Positions 8,648 through 17,513 of a DNA stretch of 64,000 bases are shown here, piece by piece. Position numbers and translations under genes: made by a program. Below the pieces are notes generated by a model. That model was given only the letters and a program-made list of their open reading frames with translations, ran no database searches and was not told where the DNA came from. Numbering within the stretch: the first letter of the stretch is position 1; every line of letters begins with the position of its first letter. Source of the DNA: Aminobacter anthyllidis (lineage in GTDB: Bacteria; Pseudomonadota; Alphaproteobacteria; Rhizobiales; Rhizobiaceae); NCBI RefSeq assembly GCF_018555685.1, contig NZ_JAFLWW010000004.1:606597-670596 (forward strand). The letters are read 5' to 3'.

Positions 8648-9550
8648 ATGCGATTCCGTCACCTTGATATGAATTTGCTGGTCGCGCTGGACGCAATTCT
8701 CACGCACCAGAACATTACGCGTGCATCCGAGCGGCTGTGCTTAAGTCAATCCGCCACGAGCGGGATCCTCGCCCGTCTACGTGAGCATTTTGAGGACGAC
8801 CTCGTAGTTAGAAGCGGCCGCCGCATGGCGCTCACGCCCTTGGCAGAGGAGCTAATTACCCCACTCTCCGCAATTCTCTCCGAAACAGAAAAACTCCTAG
8901 CGATGAGGAGCGCATTTGATCCTGCGAGTTCGGACAGGCAGTTTACCATCGCCTGTTCCGACTATGTCTGGGCAACGTTAATAGTCGAAATTATTTCGCA
9001 TTTGCGCCTAATTGCACCTTCGGTGAACATTTACTACCAAGGTCCGAGTTCCCGCTTCTACAAGACTGACATCGACCTTCTGATTGTCCCTGACCGATTT
9101 ATGCTTGAGGATTGCCATTTTCTCCCGCTGCCCTCTAAAGCATATGTATGCATCGTTTGGGCGAACAACGATCTGATCGGCAATTCGATTTCATTGGAAG
9201 ACTTTCTAGAAGTCAGGCATGCGCAAGCCTATAGTGAACGAACGACCTTTATCGAAGCCTGGTTTCTTAAGCAGTTCGGAAAGGCCCCAAGAGCAGGAAT
9301 TACGGCTCCCAGCTTTACGCTGCTGCCCGATGCTTTGATCGGGACCCATTTCCTCGCATTGGTGCCCCAGGATCTAGCTGAGCGAGCGGCCGCACACCTT
9401 CCAATTCGAACAGTTGAGGTCCCGTTTGAGCTGCCACTAATGACTGACGTCTTGCAGTGGCGCCGTTCCCATGACCGGGACCCCGGCCTGCAATGGATGC
9501 GCGACGAAGTGGTCCGTGTTGCGGCTCAGAAATCAAAAACGAAAAACTGA
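8648..9550 (+). CDS. LysR-type transcriptional regulator, NodD-like
   Basis: 300 residues. The start MRFRHLDMNLLVALDAIL closely follows the NodD pattern (M-R-F-x-x-L-D-L-N-L-L-V-A-L-D). The winged HTH covers residues ~6-64 (RASERLCLSQSATSGILARL), followed by a periplasmic-protein-like effector domain. The ATG at 8648 is chosen because homologues begin there; a GTG 33 bases upstream is also in frame. It sits between the oxygenase and reductase genes and probably controls them in response to an aromatic or methylated inducer. No nod genes are seen, so a true NodD function is unlikely. Confidence 0.87.
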   Translation: MRFRHLDMNLLVALDAILTHQNITRASERLCLSQSATSGILARLREHFEDDLVVRSGRRMALTPLAEELITPLSAILSETEKLLAMRSAFDPASSDRQFTIACSDYVWATLIVEIISHLRLIAPSVNIYYQGPSSRFYKTDIDLLIVPDRFMLEDCHFLPLPSKAYVCIVWANNDLIGNSISLEDFLEVRHAQAYSERTTFIEAWFLKQFGKAPRAGITAPSFTLLPDALIGTHFLALVPQDLAERAAAHLPIRTVEVPFELPLMTDVLQWRRSHDRDPGLQWMRDEVVRVAAQKSKTKN

Positions 9551-9686
9551 TCTATCGCGCTGACGGATAGCAGCCGTCCACAATGCCAATTTCCCCGCAC
9601 CGTTGCGCTTGCTTACAATTCTAGAAGTCAGGTCTCTCCTCGACAACGTGGGAGCCGAAAATCCTGATCAATGGGTTTGTATGCCG

Positions 9687-10658
9687 ATGACCAATGAAGC
9701 TAGTCAATTTATGAACGTGCGCATCCGTCGTTTCGAGGTGATCGCAAAAGACATTGCATGCTTAGAAATTGTTCCTGCTGGTGATTTTGACCTTCCTCCC
9801 TTTTCGGCCGGATCCCACGTCGACGTTTTCATCAACGAAGGCGTCATTCGACAATACTCGATATGCAACGATCCGGCCGACCCCTCTTATTATCGCCTTG
9901 CAGTCCAAAAAGAGGCGACCTCGAGAGGCGGATCTAAAGCGATCCATGAGACATTCCACACCGATGATGTCATCCGTATCGGCCGGCCACGGAACAATTT
10001 TGGCCTCACAGCAAGTTTAACAGATGTTGTGCTAGTCGCAGGAGGAATTGGCGTCACGCCGATCCTGTCGATGGCATATCAGCTATCTATCCTGCGAGCG
10101 GAGTTCACCTTTCACCTATGCGCTCGTTCCCGGGATCGCGCGGCCTTCATCGACGAGATCGCCGCTAGTTCTTTCGCATCGAAATTTCACCTTCACCTGG
10201 ATGAGGGGCCATCCCAGCAGCGCTTCGATCCCTCGCGCGTTTTTGCCGGGATAGGCCCGCAGGCCACAATCTACATTTGCGGCCCTAGAGGCTTCATGGA
10301 TTTTGTCACAAACGCTGCGAAGAGTTCTGGCTGCTGCTCTGCAGACCAAATTCATATCGAAAGCTTTACGTCACTCAAAGTCGAAGGGGAGGCCGAGTTT
10401 GAGGTCGTGGCTGCGCGCAGCGGAAAGACGATTACCGTGCCCTCCGACAAGTCGATCGCCGATGCACTTATTGATGCCGGAATCGTACCGACTCTTTCTT
10501 GTGAGCAAGGCATCTGTGGAACGTGTTTGACACGAGTAATAAGTGGCGATGTCGACCACCGAGATACTTATCAGACCGAAAAAGAAAAACTCGAAAACAA
10601 ACAGATGTCCATTTGTTGTTCGCGTGCGAAATCAAAGCAATTAGTGCTCGATATATAA
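9687..10658 (+). CDS. VanB-like ferredoxin-reductase (FMN/[2Fe-2S]) partner of the Rieske oxygenase
   Basis: About 323 residues with the order typical of phthalate-dioxygenase-reductase/VanB enzymes: flavin domain (AGSHVDVFI, IRQYSICNDP), NAD domain (LVAGGIGVTPILSM, IYICGPRGFMD) and C-terminal plant-type ferredoxin (LSCEQGICGTCLTRV plus a later Cys in SICCSRA). It passes electrons from NADH to the VanA-like oxygenase. The start is uncertain: ATGs at 9681 and 9687 lie just before the conserved fold, and an in-frame codon at 9603 would add 28 unmatched residues. No clear ribosome site is seen. It is separated from its oxygenase by the LysR gene, which is unusual for vanAB. Confidence 0.88.
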   Translation: MTNEASQFMNVRIRRFEVIAKDIACLEIVPAGDFDLPPFSAGSHVDVFINEGVIRQYSICNDPADPSYYRLAVQKEATSRGGSKAIHETFHTDDVIRIGRPRNNFGLTASLTDVVLVAGGIGVTPILSMAYQLSILRAEFTFHLCARSRDRAAFIDEIAASSFASKFHLHLDEGPSQQRFDPSRVFAGIGPQATIYICGPRGFMDFVTNAAKSSGCCSADQIHIESFTSLKVEGEAEFEVVAARSGKTITVPSDKSIADALIDAGIVPTLSCEQGICGTCLTRVISGDVDHRDTYQTEKEKLENKQMSICCSRAKSKQLVLDI

Positions 10659-10687
10659 TACTACTCAACACCAAATAGGGATCATCG

Positions 10688-11815
10688 ATGAAAACCCGCG
10701 CCGCCGTCGCCGTAGGAGCCGGAAAGCCGCTCGAGATCATGGAGGTCGACCTCGAGGGGCCGCGCGAGGGCGAGGTGCTTGTCGAGATCAAGGCGACCGG
10801 CATCTGCCACACCGACGAGTTCACGCTGTCGGGTGCCGATCCCGAAGGCATCTTCCCGGCTATCCTCGGCCATGAGGGTGCCGGTGTCGTCGTCGATGTC
10901 GGTAAGGGCGTGACCTCGCTCAAGAAGGGCGACCACGTCATCCCGCTCTACACGCCGGAATGCCGCTCGTGCCCGTCCTGCCTGTCGCGGAAAACCAACC
11001 TCTGCACCGCGATCCGCGCGACGCAAGGACAAGGGTTGATGCCTGACGGCTCCAGCCGGTTCTCGATCGGCAAGGACAAGATCTTCCATTACATGGGCTG
11101 CTCGACGTTTTCGAACTTCACCGTGCTGCCCGAGATCGCGCTCGCCAAGGTCAACCCGGACGCGCCCTTCGACAAGATCTGCTACATCGGCTGCGGCGTG
11201 ACGACAGGCATCGGGGCGGTCATCAACACCGCCAAGGTCGAGATCGGTTCGACGGCGATTGTCTTTGGTCTCGGCGGCATCGGCCTCAACGTGCTGCAGG
11301 GCCTGCGCCTTGCCGGTGCCGACATGATCATCGGCGTCGACATCAACAATGACCGCAAGGCCTGGGGCGAAAAGTTCGGCATGACGCATTTTGTCAATCC
11401 GAAGGAGGTCGAGGGCGATATCGTGCCTTACCTCGTCAACATGACCAAGCGTGGCGCCGACCAGATCGGCGGCGCCGACTACACCTTCGACTGCACCGGC
11501 AACGTCAAGGTGATGCGCCAGGCGCTCGAAGCATCGCATCGCGGCTGGGGCGAAAGCATCGTCATCGGCGTCGCCGGTGCCGGCCAGGAGATTGCGACGC
11601 GGCCATTCCAGCTGGTCACCGGTCGGACCTGGAAGGGCACCGCCTTTGGCGGCGCGCGCGGCCGCACCGACGTGCCGAAGATCGTCGACTGGTACATGGA
11701 AGGCAAGATCCTGATCGACCCAATGATCACGCATACGCTCAAGCTCGAAGACATCAACAAGGGCTTCGACCTGATGCATGCGGGCGAAAGCATCAGAAGC
11801 GTGGTCGTTTACTGA
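10688..11815 (+). CDS. frmA: S-(hydroxymethyl)glutathione dehydrogenase / class III alcohol dehydrogenase
   Basis: 375 residues, the standard length for the class III zinc alcohol dehydrogenase that oxidises S-hydroxymethylglutathione to S-formylglutathione with NAD. Visible features are the catalytic zinc region [13 protein letters not shown], the GHEGAGVV motif, the structural-zinc cysteines in [15 protein letters not shown], and the Rossmann segment [11 protein letters not shown]. It lies 29 bases after the VanB-like gene and 59 bases before gfa, so it detoxifies formaldehyde released by the demethylase. Codon use is more GC-rich than in the preceding two genes. The next enzyme, S-formylglutathione hydrolase, is not in the window. 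Confidence 0.95.
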   Translation: MKTRAAVAVGAGKPLEIMEVDLEGPREGEVLVEIKATGICHTDEFTLSGADPEGIFPAILGHEGAGVVVDVGKGVTSLKKGDHVIPLYTPECRSCPSCLSRKTNLCTAIRATQGQGLMPDGSSRFSIGKDKIFHYMGCSTFSNFTVLPEIALAKVNPDAPFDKICYIGCGVTTGIGAVINTAKVEIGSTAIVFGLGGIGLNVLQGLRLAGADMIIGVDINNDRKAWGEKFGMTHFVNPKEVEGDIVPYLVNMTKRGADQIGGADYTFDCTGNVKVMRQALEASHRGWGESIVIGVAGAGQEIATRPFQLVTGRTWKGTAFGGARGRTDVPKIVDWYMEGKILIDPMITHTLKLEDINKGFDLMHAGESIRSVVVY

Positions 11816-11874
11816 GCTCCCTTTGTGGGAGCATCCGCATCCAAATTTTTCTCAGCAACACGGAGCAACAAGAT

Positions 11875-12435
11875 ATGATTTCAGTATCGATACATCCCGC
11901 AGTCGACGGCGGGGTCAAACCCGGCAGCTCAAGCTTCAGCGGCGGCACGCTTGTCTGCGCCTGCGCCGACCGGCCGGTGAAGGTGGCGATCAAGGGGCAG
12001 GTCGCCCACAACCATGCCTGCGGCTGCACCAAGTGCTGGAAGCCCGAGGGCGCCAAGTTTTCTGTCGTCGCCGTCACCGCGCATGAAAACGTCACTGTGC
12101 TGGAAAACGGCGACAAGCTCGCCGTGGTCGATCCGTCAGCACTGATCCAACGCCATGCCTGCAAGGCCTGCGGCGTGCACATGTACGGTCCGGTCGAGCG
12201 CGACCACGCCTTCAAGAGCCTCGACTTCATCCATCCCGAGCGCTTCCAGGAAGCAGGCTGGGCCGGGCCCGGTTTTGCTGCCTTCGTGTCGTCGATCATC
12301 GAGGCGGGCGTCGATCCCTCCGAGATGGACGGCGTGCGTGGCCGGCTGAAGGAACTCGGCCTCGAGCCTTACGACTGCCTTTCGCCCGGGCTGATGGACT
12401 ATATCGCGACCTGGGCGGCGAAGAAGGTGTGCTGA
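11875..12435 (+). CDS. gfa: S-(hydroxymethyl)glutathione synthase (glutathione-dependent formaldehyde-activating enzyme)
   Basis: 186 residues, the full length of Gfa. It promotes condensation of formaldehyde with glutathione. The CENP-V/GFA zinc-binding cysteines are visible: [24 protein letters not shown] and [14 protein letters not shown]. It is paired with the class III dehydrogenase directly upstream, an arrangement known from methylotrophic and demethylating alphaproteobacteria. CGGAGCAACAAG precedes the ATG. A distant GFA-family relative is encoded at 16573-17025. Confidence 0.94.
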   Translation: MISVSIHPAVDGGVKPGSSSFSGGTLVCACADRPVKVAIKGQVAHNHACGCTKCWKPEGAKFSVVAVTAHENVTVLENGDKLAVVDPSALIQRHACKACGVHMYGPVERDHAFKSLDFIHPERFQEAGWAGPGFAAFVSSIIEAGVDPSEMDGVRGRLKELGLEPYDCLSPGLMDYIATWAAKKVC

Positions 12436-12467
12436 AGTCATAACCAGTCAAGATATCCATCGTTGGG

Positions 12468-12531
12468 CCACTCAATAGAACGACAATTTGAAGCGACGAG
12501 GGTGGCATCCAATGGGCGATCAACACAATGG
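12468..12531. repeat. Imperfect 64-base inverted repeat upstream of a solute-binding protein gene
   Basis: Left arm 12468-12494 and right arm 12505-12531 match as inverted repeats at about 17 of 27 positions, around a 10-base centre. It lies between gfa and the start codon at 12541, so it could be an operator or a leader hairpin. Confidence 0.4.
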
Positions 12532-12540
12532 GAGAATAGC

Positions 12541-13521
12541 ATGTCGAAGATACTGAAAATCATAAGTGTGGTCCTATTTGCTGCAACTGCCGCAATGCCA
12601 ATCACATCGTGGGCAGCTGACCAGGTCAATGTGAGATTCAGCTGGAAATTGAAGGGAGAGTATGGATTCTTCTATCTCGGGAAAGAAAAGGGTTTGTATC
12701 AACGCAATAATGTCGATCCACATTTGGGCGAAGGTGCTGGAGCGCAAGCGGCTCTAGGCGCGCTTGTTCAAGGCAACGAGGACGTTGTTATTGTGCCTGC
12801 GATATTTGCTATCTCGGCAATCCAGAAGGGCATGCCCGTCAAGATCGCGGCGATCTACCAAAAGCGCACTCCGTTCGCATTCATCTCGAAGCTGGACAAC
12901 GCTGTTACCAAGCCAAGCGAACTCGAAGGCCGCTCGCTTGCAGTTTCGGTCGGTGACACCGCTACGACTTATCTGGGTGCTTTCTGCAAGGCCAACAATG
13001 TTGATTGCAACAAAATCCAGCAAATTCAGTTAGATCCGCAACTGAAGATCCCACAATTCATGCAAGGGCGCGTCGATCTGATTACCATCTACACCAATGT
13101 GGATCTCCCACTCATCGAACAGCGGACCGGGATGAAGTTTGCCGTCCTCGACCTTCCGAACTTTGGTTTGTCGGTGCCAGGCCTGGCGGCGGTGGTAAGC
13201 GACCGTGGCATTGCCGAAAAGCCCGACGTCCTCAAACGCTTCCTACAGTCTACCAAAGAAGCCATTGAACTTACTCGCGAGGATCCCGCATCAGCTACAG
13301 CAGCGCTACTTCAAGCCTGGAGCGCGGCTCCCTCCCAGGAATTGGTCCAACAACAAATAGTGGCAACTTCTGCGACTTTGGATACTGGGAGTGAGAAACC
13401 AATCGGGTGGATTAGCGACGACCTTATCAATGAGGCACTGGACCTAATTTCCACGAATGAGCAGATAGGCGAGCGCCGGCCTTCGTCTGATTTTTATACA
13501 AACGAGCTTTTGGAGAAATAG
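12541..13521 (+). CDS. ABC transporter substrate-binding protein, NMT1/SsuA-like, periplasmic
   Basis: 326 residues with a classical Sec signal (charged start MSKILK, hydrophobic core, cleavage after SWA-A near residue 24) and the NMT1/SsuA fold (KGEYGFFYLGKEKGLY, EDVVIVPAIFAIS, VDLITIYTNVD). The ATG at 12541 is preceded by GGGAG at correct spacing; a longer in-frame start would bury the signal peptide. No permease or ATPase gene adjoins it, so it must share an importer encoded elsewhere. Its position after the formaldehyde genes suggests it binds the methylated substrate of the VanA-like enzyme. Lower GC and different codon use set it apart from gfa. Confidence 0.85.
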   Translation: MSKILKIISVVLFAATAAMPITSWAADQVNVRFSWKLKGEYGFFYLGKEKGLYQRNNVDPHLGEGAGAQAALGALVQGNEDVVIVPAIFAISAIQKGMPVKIAAIYQKRTPFAFISKLDNAVTKPSELEGRSLAVSVGDTATTYLGAFCKANNVDCNKIQQIQLDPQLKIPQFMQGRVDLITIYTNVDLPLIEQRTGMKFAVLDLPNFGLSVPGLAAVVSDRGIAEKPDVLKRFLQSTKEAIELTREDPASATAALLQAWSAAPSQELVQQQIVATSATLDTGSEKPIGWISDDLINEALDLISTNEQIGERRPSSDFYTNELLEK

Positions 13522-13537
13522 AGCCGGTGTCTGGGTT

Positions 13538-13563
13538 AACCGCCTGGCAACGCCCAGGCGGTT
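13538..13563 (+). terminator. Hairpin after the solute-binding protein gene
   Basis: A perfect 10-base stem (AACCGCCTGG / CCAGGCGGTT) with a 6-base loop, 16 bases after the stop codon. The T-tract is poor, so it may act as a weak or Rho-assisted terminator. Confidence 0.6.
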
Positions 13564-13831
13564 CGACTGATTGTTTGCCTATCCTGTCTATCGGCGGTAG
13601 CCCTCGATCGGCGTCCGATTTTGTTCCCTTGGTACAGGGGAGTGGCGGCGACCTGGTCAGGCAAATCTAGATACCAGAGGCGAGGGTGCTTACTTTCGCG
13701 ATAAGGTAAGCACCAGAGCGGCCGCTATTACCGTGCAGCTGCCGAAACCAGACCAGCAAGCTTCCGGCCCCCAAGCGGCGAGTGCCCTGCACCGTTTCTC
13801 CTTCGGCCAATCACGGCCGAGGAGAACTCAC

Positions 13832-14352
13832 ATGGGCCATTCTCAATTCGATGATGCCAGCCGCGAGCGCGCGGCTTGGAACGCTGGCAAGAAGGTGGGA
13901 ACGAAGCGTCCGCTCACGCAGAAACAGATCTGGGCCGTTCGCTTCTTTCTCGATCGCGAGCGCCGCATTCGTGACCGTGCCCTGTTCGATCTTGCCATCG
14001 ACAGCAAGCTTCGCGGCTGCGACCTGGTCAAGATCAGGATTGGCGATGTGGTCGCTGGGACAGAGATCAGGACCCGCGCGATCGTAGTTCAGCAAAAGAC
14101 AGGCCGGCCAGTGCAGTTTGAGATCACCAGCGATGTGAGAGCAAGCCTGTTGGCTTGGCTGGAACGGCGTGGTGGTACCGTCGAGGACTTTGCATTCCCA
14201 AGTCGAGTCGGTCACGCACACCACATGAGCACAAGGCAATACGCCCGCTTGGTCGACGAGTGGGTGACCGCGATCGGGCTGCGTGCAGAGGAATATGGCA
14301 CTCACTCGCTCCGGCGCACGAAGGCTTCAATGATCTAGAAAGCAACGGCAAA
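13832..14352 (+). pseudogene. Tyrosine recombinase/integrase truncated by a nonsense codon
   Basis: The frame from ATG 13832 (AGGAG just upstream) encodes 168 residues of a small rhizobial tyrosine recombinase: an Arg of the first active-site box in LRGCDLVKIRIGD, and the H-x-x-R box in THSLRRTKASMI. It stops at TAG 14336-14338, where relatives have a tyrosine (AMIYKATG...). The next codons still read KATG before homology ends. The block that should carry the catalytic tyrosine is absent, so the protein cannot be a working recombinase. It is the remnant of a mobile element or prophage. Confidence 0.75.
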
Positions 14353-14664
14353 AAGCCCTGCCACCGACAGGCGACAGGGCGATTGGGTGGTTATTCAACG
14401 GTACTGGATACATGCCCGCTTCAGCCATGGTGGCGCGGCAACGGCCGGTAAACCCCGGGCGAATGGCTGGAAAGGGCGGGTATCTGCCGGTGCGGATGCT
14501 TGAGGAAGATGGCGAAGTGGATGGGAACGCTTAAGACAAGCCGGTTGCAGGCATTCAATCAGGATGGCTCCTCCGACCACGGATACGGCGGGGCGTAGCC
14601 GTACAAATCCCTTGAAATCCGCCGCCATCTGAATACGTTTCGGACATAGCAGGAGGATCTGATC
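14339..14664. other. Intergenic debris after the integrase remnant, with a reverse-strand hairpin
   Basis: No gene is supported. A hairpin at 14355-14380 (GCCCTG/CAGGGC) has a run of A before it, so on the minus strand it would resemble a Rho-independent terminator, although no minus-strand gene ends here. The last 25 bases hold AGGAGGATCTG, the ribosome site of the next small gene. Confidence 0.4.
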
Positions 14665-14886
14665 ATGGGCGACGCTCAGTACCTCAATCACAAGCTCGAA
14701 TGTCCTCATTGCGGCACCGTTCGCCTACGTATTCCTGAAAATGTAGAGCCGAACACGCCGATTTCGTGTGAGGATTGCGGCAGACATCTCGGTATTTGGG
14801 ATGAGCTGCAATCCGATTTCGCAAAACAAGGCGGGATGAGCGGCATGTTCCGACTGGCGCAAGGTCGTATCCGAAGGATCGCCTAG
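14665..14886 (+). CDS. Small zinc-ribbon-like protein
   Basis: 73 residues with two CxxC pairs (CPHCG at ~13 and CEDCG at ~35) that could bind one zinc. The rest is polar with a basic C-terminus (GRIRRIA). AGGAGGATCTG precedes the ATG at ideal distance, which makes it a credible gene despite its size. I do not recognise a named family. Possible roles are a small nucleic-acid-binding or stress protein. No operon partner. Confidence 0.6.
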   Translation: MGDAQYLNHKLECPHCGTVRLRIPENVEPNTPISCEDCGRHLGIWDELQSDFAKQGGMSGMFRLAQGRIRRIA

Positions 14887-14902
14887 GCGTCGGAGAGTGA
14901 CG

Positions 14903-15070
14903 TTATTTCTTTTTCGCCAACAGCGTCGCCTCTCTCACCAGGGACGACCACTCGTATCCGATGAGAGCAATAAGCTTTCGAGCCTGCTCTTCAGTGATAT
15001 TGGTCTCCTTTGCCAAACGCTGGACGAAAGCGATCCGAGGATCTAGCGGCTTGTTTGGCACGTCGGTCAT
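14903..15070 (-). CDS. Small hypothetical protein (55 aa)
   Basis: Encodes 55 residues starting MTDVPNKPLDPRIAFVQRL, mostly helical and amphipathic, ending in AKKK. The start at 15070 is chosen over a longer frame because CGGAGGTAAAC lies directly upstream. It resembles the many short conserved rhizobial orphan proteins but I cannot name a family. Convergent with the zinc-ribbon gene (16 bases between stops). Confidence 0.55.
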   Translation of the reverse strand: MTDVPNKPLDPRIAFVQRLAKETNITEEQARKLIALIGYEWSSLVREATLLAKKK

Positions 15071-15133
15071 GTTTACCTCCGGCGTTTCCGCCGTGCCCCA
15101 AACAACGTCAAGGCTTAAGCGTTCCCTATCGCA

Positions 15134-15166
15134 CAAAAAGCCCCGCAACCTTGCGGCGGCGGGGCT
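15134..15166 (-). terminator. Rho-independent terminator (minus strand)
   Basis: Stem AGCCCCGC (15139-15146) / GCGGGGCT (15159-15166). On the minus strand it is followed by TTTTTG. It lies just downstream of the minus-strand fragment ending at 15222 and would close the cytochrome P460 transcript. Confidence 0.65.
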
Positions 15167-15221
15167 TGCATGGGGGCGGATTGAGAACCTAAGCGGGGGG
15201 GCCTTGGCCTCATGTCCGCGT

Positions 15222-15365
15222 TTAAATTGCATCAACAGAGGTTAATATTTGGTTAACGATCCTAGGTGGGCGGCGGTCGGAGCCAAGCGAGAATTGACTG
15301 CACAACAGGAGTAGCGCGGCGGCGGCGAGATCGAAGCCGAGCCGCATGAGGAAAATGCGGGACAT
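15222..15365 (-). pseudogene. Fragment of a DUF4405-like membrane protein
   Basis: A 47-residue frame starting MSRIFLMRLGFDLAAAALLL, one hydrophobic segment that resembles the first helix of DUF4405 proteins often found next to cytochrome P460 genes. The rest of the expected protein is missing; after SQF the sequence becomes polar and stops. It starts 11 bases after the cytochrome gene stop, so it was probably the second gene of that operon. Assignment is from memory of the family and is tentative. Confidence 0.4.
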
Positions 15366-15375
15366 GGGCGAAATC

Positions 15376-15850
15376 CTATTCGACCGGCGTGCCGTCGAAG
15401 CGGGGAACCCGGTTTGCCGTGAACAGGAAGCCGCTGCCCGACTGGCTGCTGTGGCACGATTGGCAGCGCGCCGTGTTCTCGTCCATGTTCACCGACCGGT
15501 CCGGCCAGAACCGCTGGAACTGCCAGTCGTCCGTGGGTAGGGACTCGTCATAGTCGAGCCCCCAGTCCGGGCCCTTCTCCATGACGAAAGACCTGGTCAT
15601 TGCGGTAGTCGACGAGAACGAAATGGGTGCCGTGCGGTATGGGCTGCCTCTGCTTGACTGCCTCGATCGCCTCGGGCGTCGTCATAATGTGCTCGGTCAC
15701 CTCGCCGCGCCGCACCGTGGTGTAGTGGACCAGCGCCTCGAGCTCCGGAAACTGCACCCGCGCGGTCTCGGCATGGACCTGCCAGCCGACGAGGGGCGCG
15801 GCGCAGGCAGCGAGCGCGGCCACTGCCGCAATATAGGCGTATCGTCTCAT
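15376..15850 (-). pseudogene. Cytochrome P460-family haem protein, frameshifted
   Basis: From ATG 15850 the frame gives a signal peptide (MRRYAYIAAVAALAACAAP...) and a P460-type domain (VHYTTVRRGEVTEHI, PIPHGTHFVLVDY). Near 15590-15600 the match shifts to another frame that continues SFVMEKGPDWGLDYDES and ends with the haem-binding CQSCH motif and stop at 15376. One single-base lesion separates the halves. Joined, the protein would be ~158 aa, the family size. P460-type cytochromes act on nitrogen compounds such as hydroxylamine. The gene is either disrupted or affected by a sequence error. Confidence 0.7.
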
Positions 15851-16572
15851 ATCCAGAGCTCTCTGCGCATGTCGCCCGGTCTCGGCGAGCGTTGTCTGCC
15901 AGAGAGATAGACCCTTGCGAATTCTGCGATAAGGCGCCGATAACTGCATGCATCTGTAAGTTCAGCTAAAAAATGGGCGATCGTGACCTGTCATCGAAAC
16001 GCGCGTTGGATGTTCCAGGACAAGCGTTTATGACGGGACTTCGGTGCCAACCTGTTCACTGTGCGCGAATGTCAGCTGTCGCGGTGTGCAGGATACAAGG
16101 CAGACTGTCCGGTCACGGCCCCGTCACCGTCGACGACAATCGGGGCGTCGACGGTGACGATTCAGCTGCGAGCCTTACGCTTCCTCCTCCATGGAGCATT
16201 CGCTTCCCGGTCGCCGGTCATGATGCAGCCATAGGGCAGCACCTCGTCCTCTCAGTAAGATCATATTGCTTTATCTGGCGACGCACGATGCCGTGGAACG
16301 GTCGATATCGCCCGATGTTGCTCTTCGCATTTAAGCGCTGGCGCTATGTTCGCAAGGATGATGCCCCGGTCGAATGCGATACTGCTAGTCAGGCCATTGA
16401 GGTGGCCAAGGCGTGCGCGTCAGGCGCATCCTGAACCCAACGATCTATGCCGAGCGGGCCGAAGTCGCCAAAGACGTCCTTGGTGTCGCTGAATGGCATG
16501 AGGAACGCGCCGCCCGCGCTGCACAGGATCAGGAGGCCGCGCTAGGTGCCGTCATTGTCAAAGGCCGGCAGG
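15851..16572. other. Region without a confident gene
   Basis: Only weak frames are present. The best is 16288-16434 (+), 48 residues including PVECDTASQAIEVAKACAS, which looks protein-like but lacks a clear ribosome site or a known family. A following frame at 16413-16628 has no recognisable similarity. The region may hold remnants of small orphan genes. Confidence 0.35.
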
Positions 16573-17025
16573 TCAAGGTGGAGAGGGCTCATCGGCCGTT
16601 ACGGGGCCAGGGGCTTGCGAATGACTAGGCGGATCCCGATCACCTTCAAACTGAACCGTGTCGGGCAGGGGGGTAAACCACGTCTCGCGGCGCCCGGCCC
16701 ACAACTCGTATTCCGGGGTCAAGTCGGTCGGAGCCTCGTCGAGACTTCCAATCATGACTTCGACCTCCTCGTCGGACACGGAAAACACGCGGCCTCCGCA
16801 TGTAGTGCAAAAGCTTCGGCCGGCGTACGTGGTCGTGAAGCCGGATCTTTGTTCGAATGCCTCCGATGGCCAAACAGCAAACGCCGCGAATGGAGCACCA
16901 CTCGTCTTGCGGCACTCAGTGCAATGGCAAATGCCGACCCTGAGCGGATCGCCGGTTACCCGAAATGTGACGCCCCGACAAACGCAGCTGCCGGATCGGA
17001 AGGGCACAGCAACTTGGTCTTGCAT
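16573..17025 (-). CDS. GFA (CENP-V/GFA domain) family protein
   Basis: 150 residues with the zinc-site pattern of the GFA family: GSCVCRGVTFRV, GICHCTECRKTSG and FCTTCGGRVF. It is shorter than and only distantly similar to the true Gfa at 11875-12435, so it is probably one of the many GFA-fold proteins of unknown substrate rather than a formaldehyde enzyme. It stands alone on the minus strand. The C-terminal tail (after ~125) is proline-rich and variable. Confidence 0.85.
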   Translation of the reverse strand: MQDQVAVPFRSGSCVCRGVTFRVTGDPLRVGICHCTECRKTSGAPFAAFAVWPSEAFEQRSGFTTTYAGRSFCTTCGGRVFSVSDEEVEVMIGSLDEAPTDLTPEYELWAGRRETWFTPLPDTVQFEGDRDPPSHSQAPGPVTADEPSPP

Positions 17026-17513
17026 GGCGGGCCTCCTTTCCCAAAAACAACGGCAAGCACCCGATGTCCGTTCCCGACCTGCATCGGAAGCGCGAGTGAA
17101 GCATCGATGCGATATCTGGAAAGTTGCCCGTGAATGCGGGGTGATCCTGCGGGAAGGGCACGAGCATAGTCCGACCAGCTGGAAGCCGCGTGAATGCTGT
17201 AAGCCTACGCTGCGCGAGATCGGCCAGGACCATGGCGAGGATCACTTGCGCCTGATCCTGATGCTGATGACCGGCACCAAGATCAATTCGTCGCGACCGG
17301 AACGGCCGCTATTCCATTACCTCATCCGCGGAGCTGACGGACCGCTCCCGGCCCCCAATACGTCGTCTGGCGCGCCACTGAAGACGCGTCAAAAAATCCT
17401 TGAACTTGCGTTCAATGTCCAGCCAAGCTGCTTCGGCATTGGGGTCGGCAACCGCGTACGCAACGGCACTTCGTGCGATCCATGTGCGCGACCAAGCCCG
17501 CCGAACGGCCACT
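17026..17513. other. Region with possible gene remnants
   Basis: The plus strand from ~17180 to 17300 reads LREIGQDHGEDHLRLILMLM, which resembles a segment of a rhizobial plasmid/phage-type hypothetical protein, but no start or full frame is left. A minus-strand frame at 17309-17512 (67 aa, rich in Arg and Trp) follows the AraC stop by 1 base and might be a small gene; I cannot support it by family. Treated as debris. Confidence 0.35.

Noticed and set aside
8648..9550. Calling the LysR gene nodD
   Set aside because: Similarity is limited to the N-terminal pattern, and neither nod genes nor a nod box was found in the window.
10682..11779. Minus-strand open frame (365 aa) opposite the class III alcohol dehydrogenase
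   Set aside because: Composition rich in Asp, His and Arg without any motif; antisense of a well-conserved gene.
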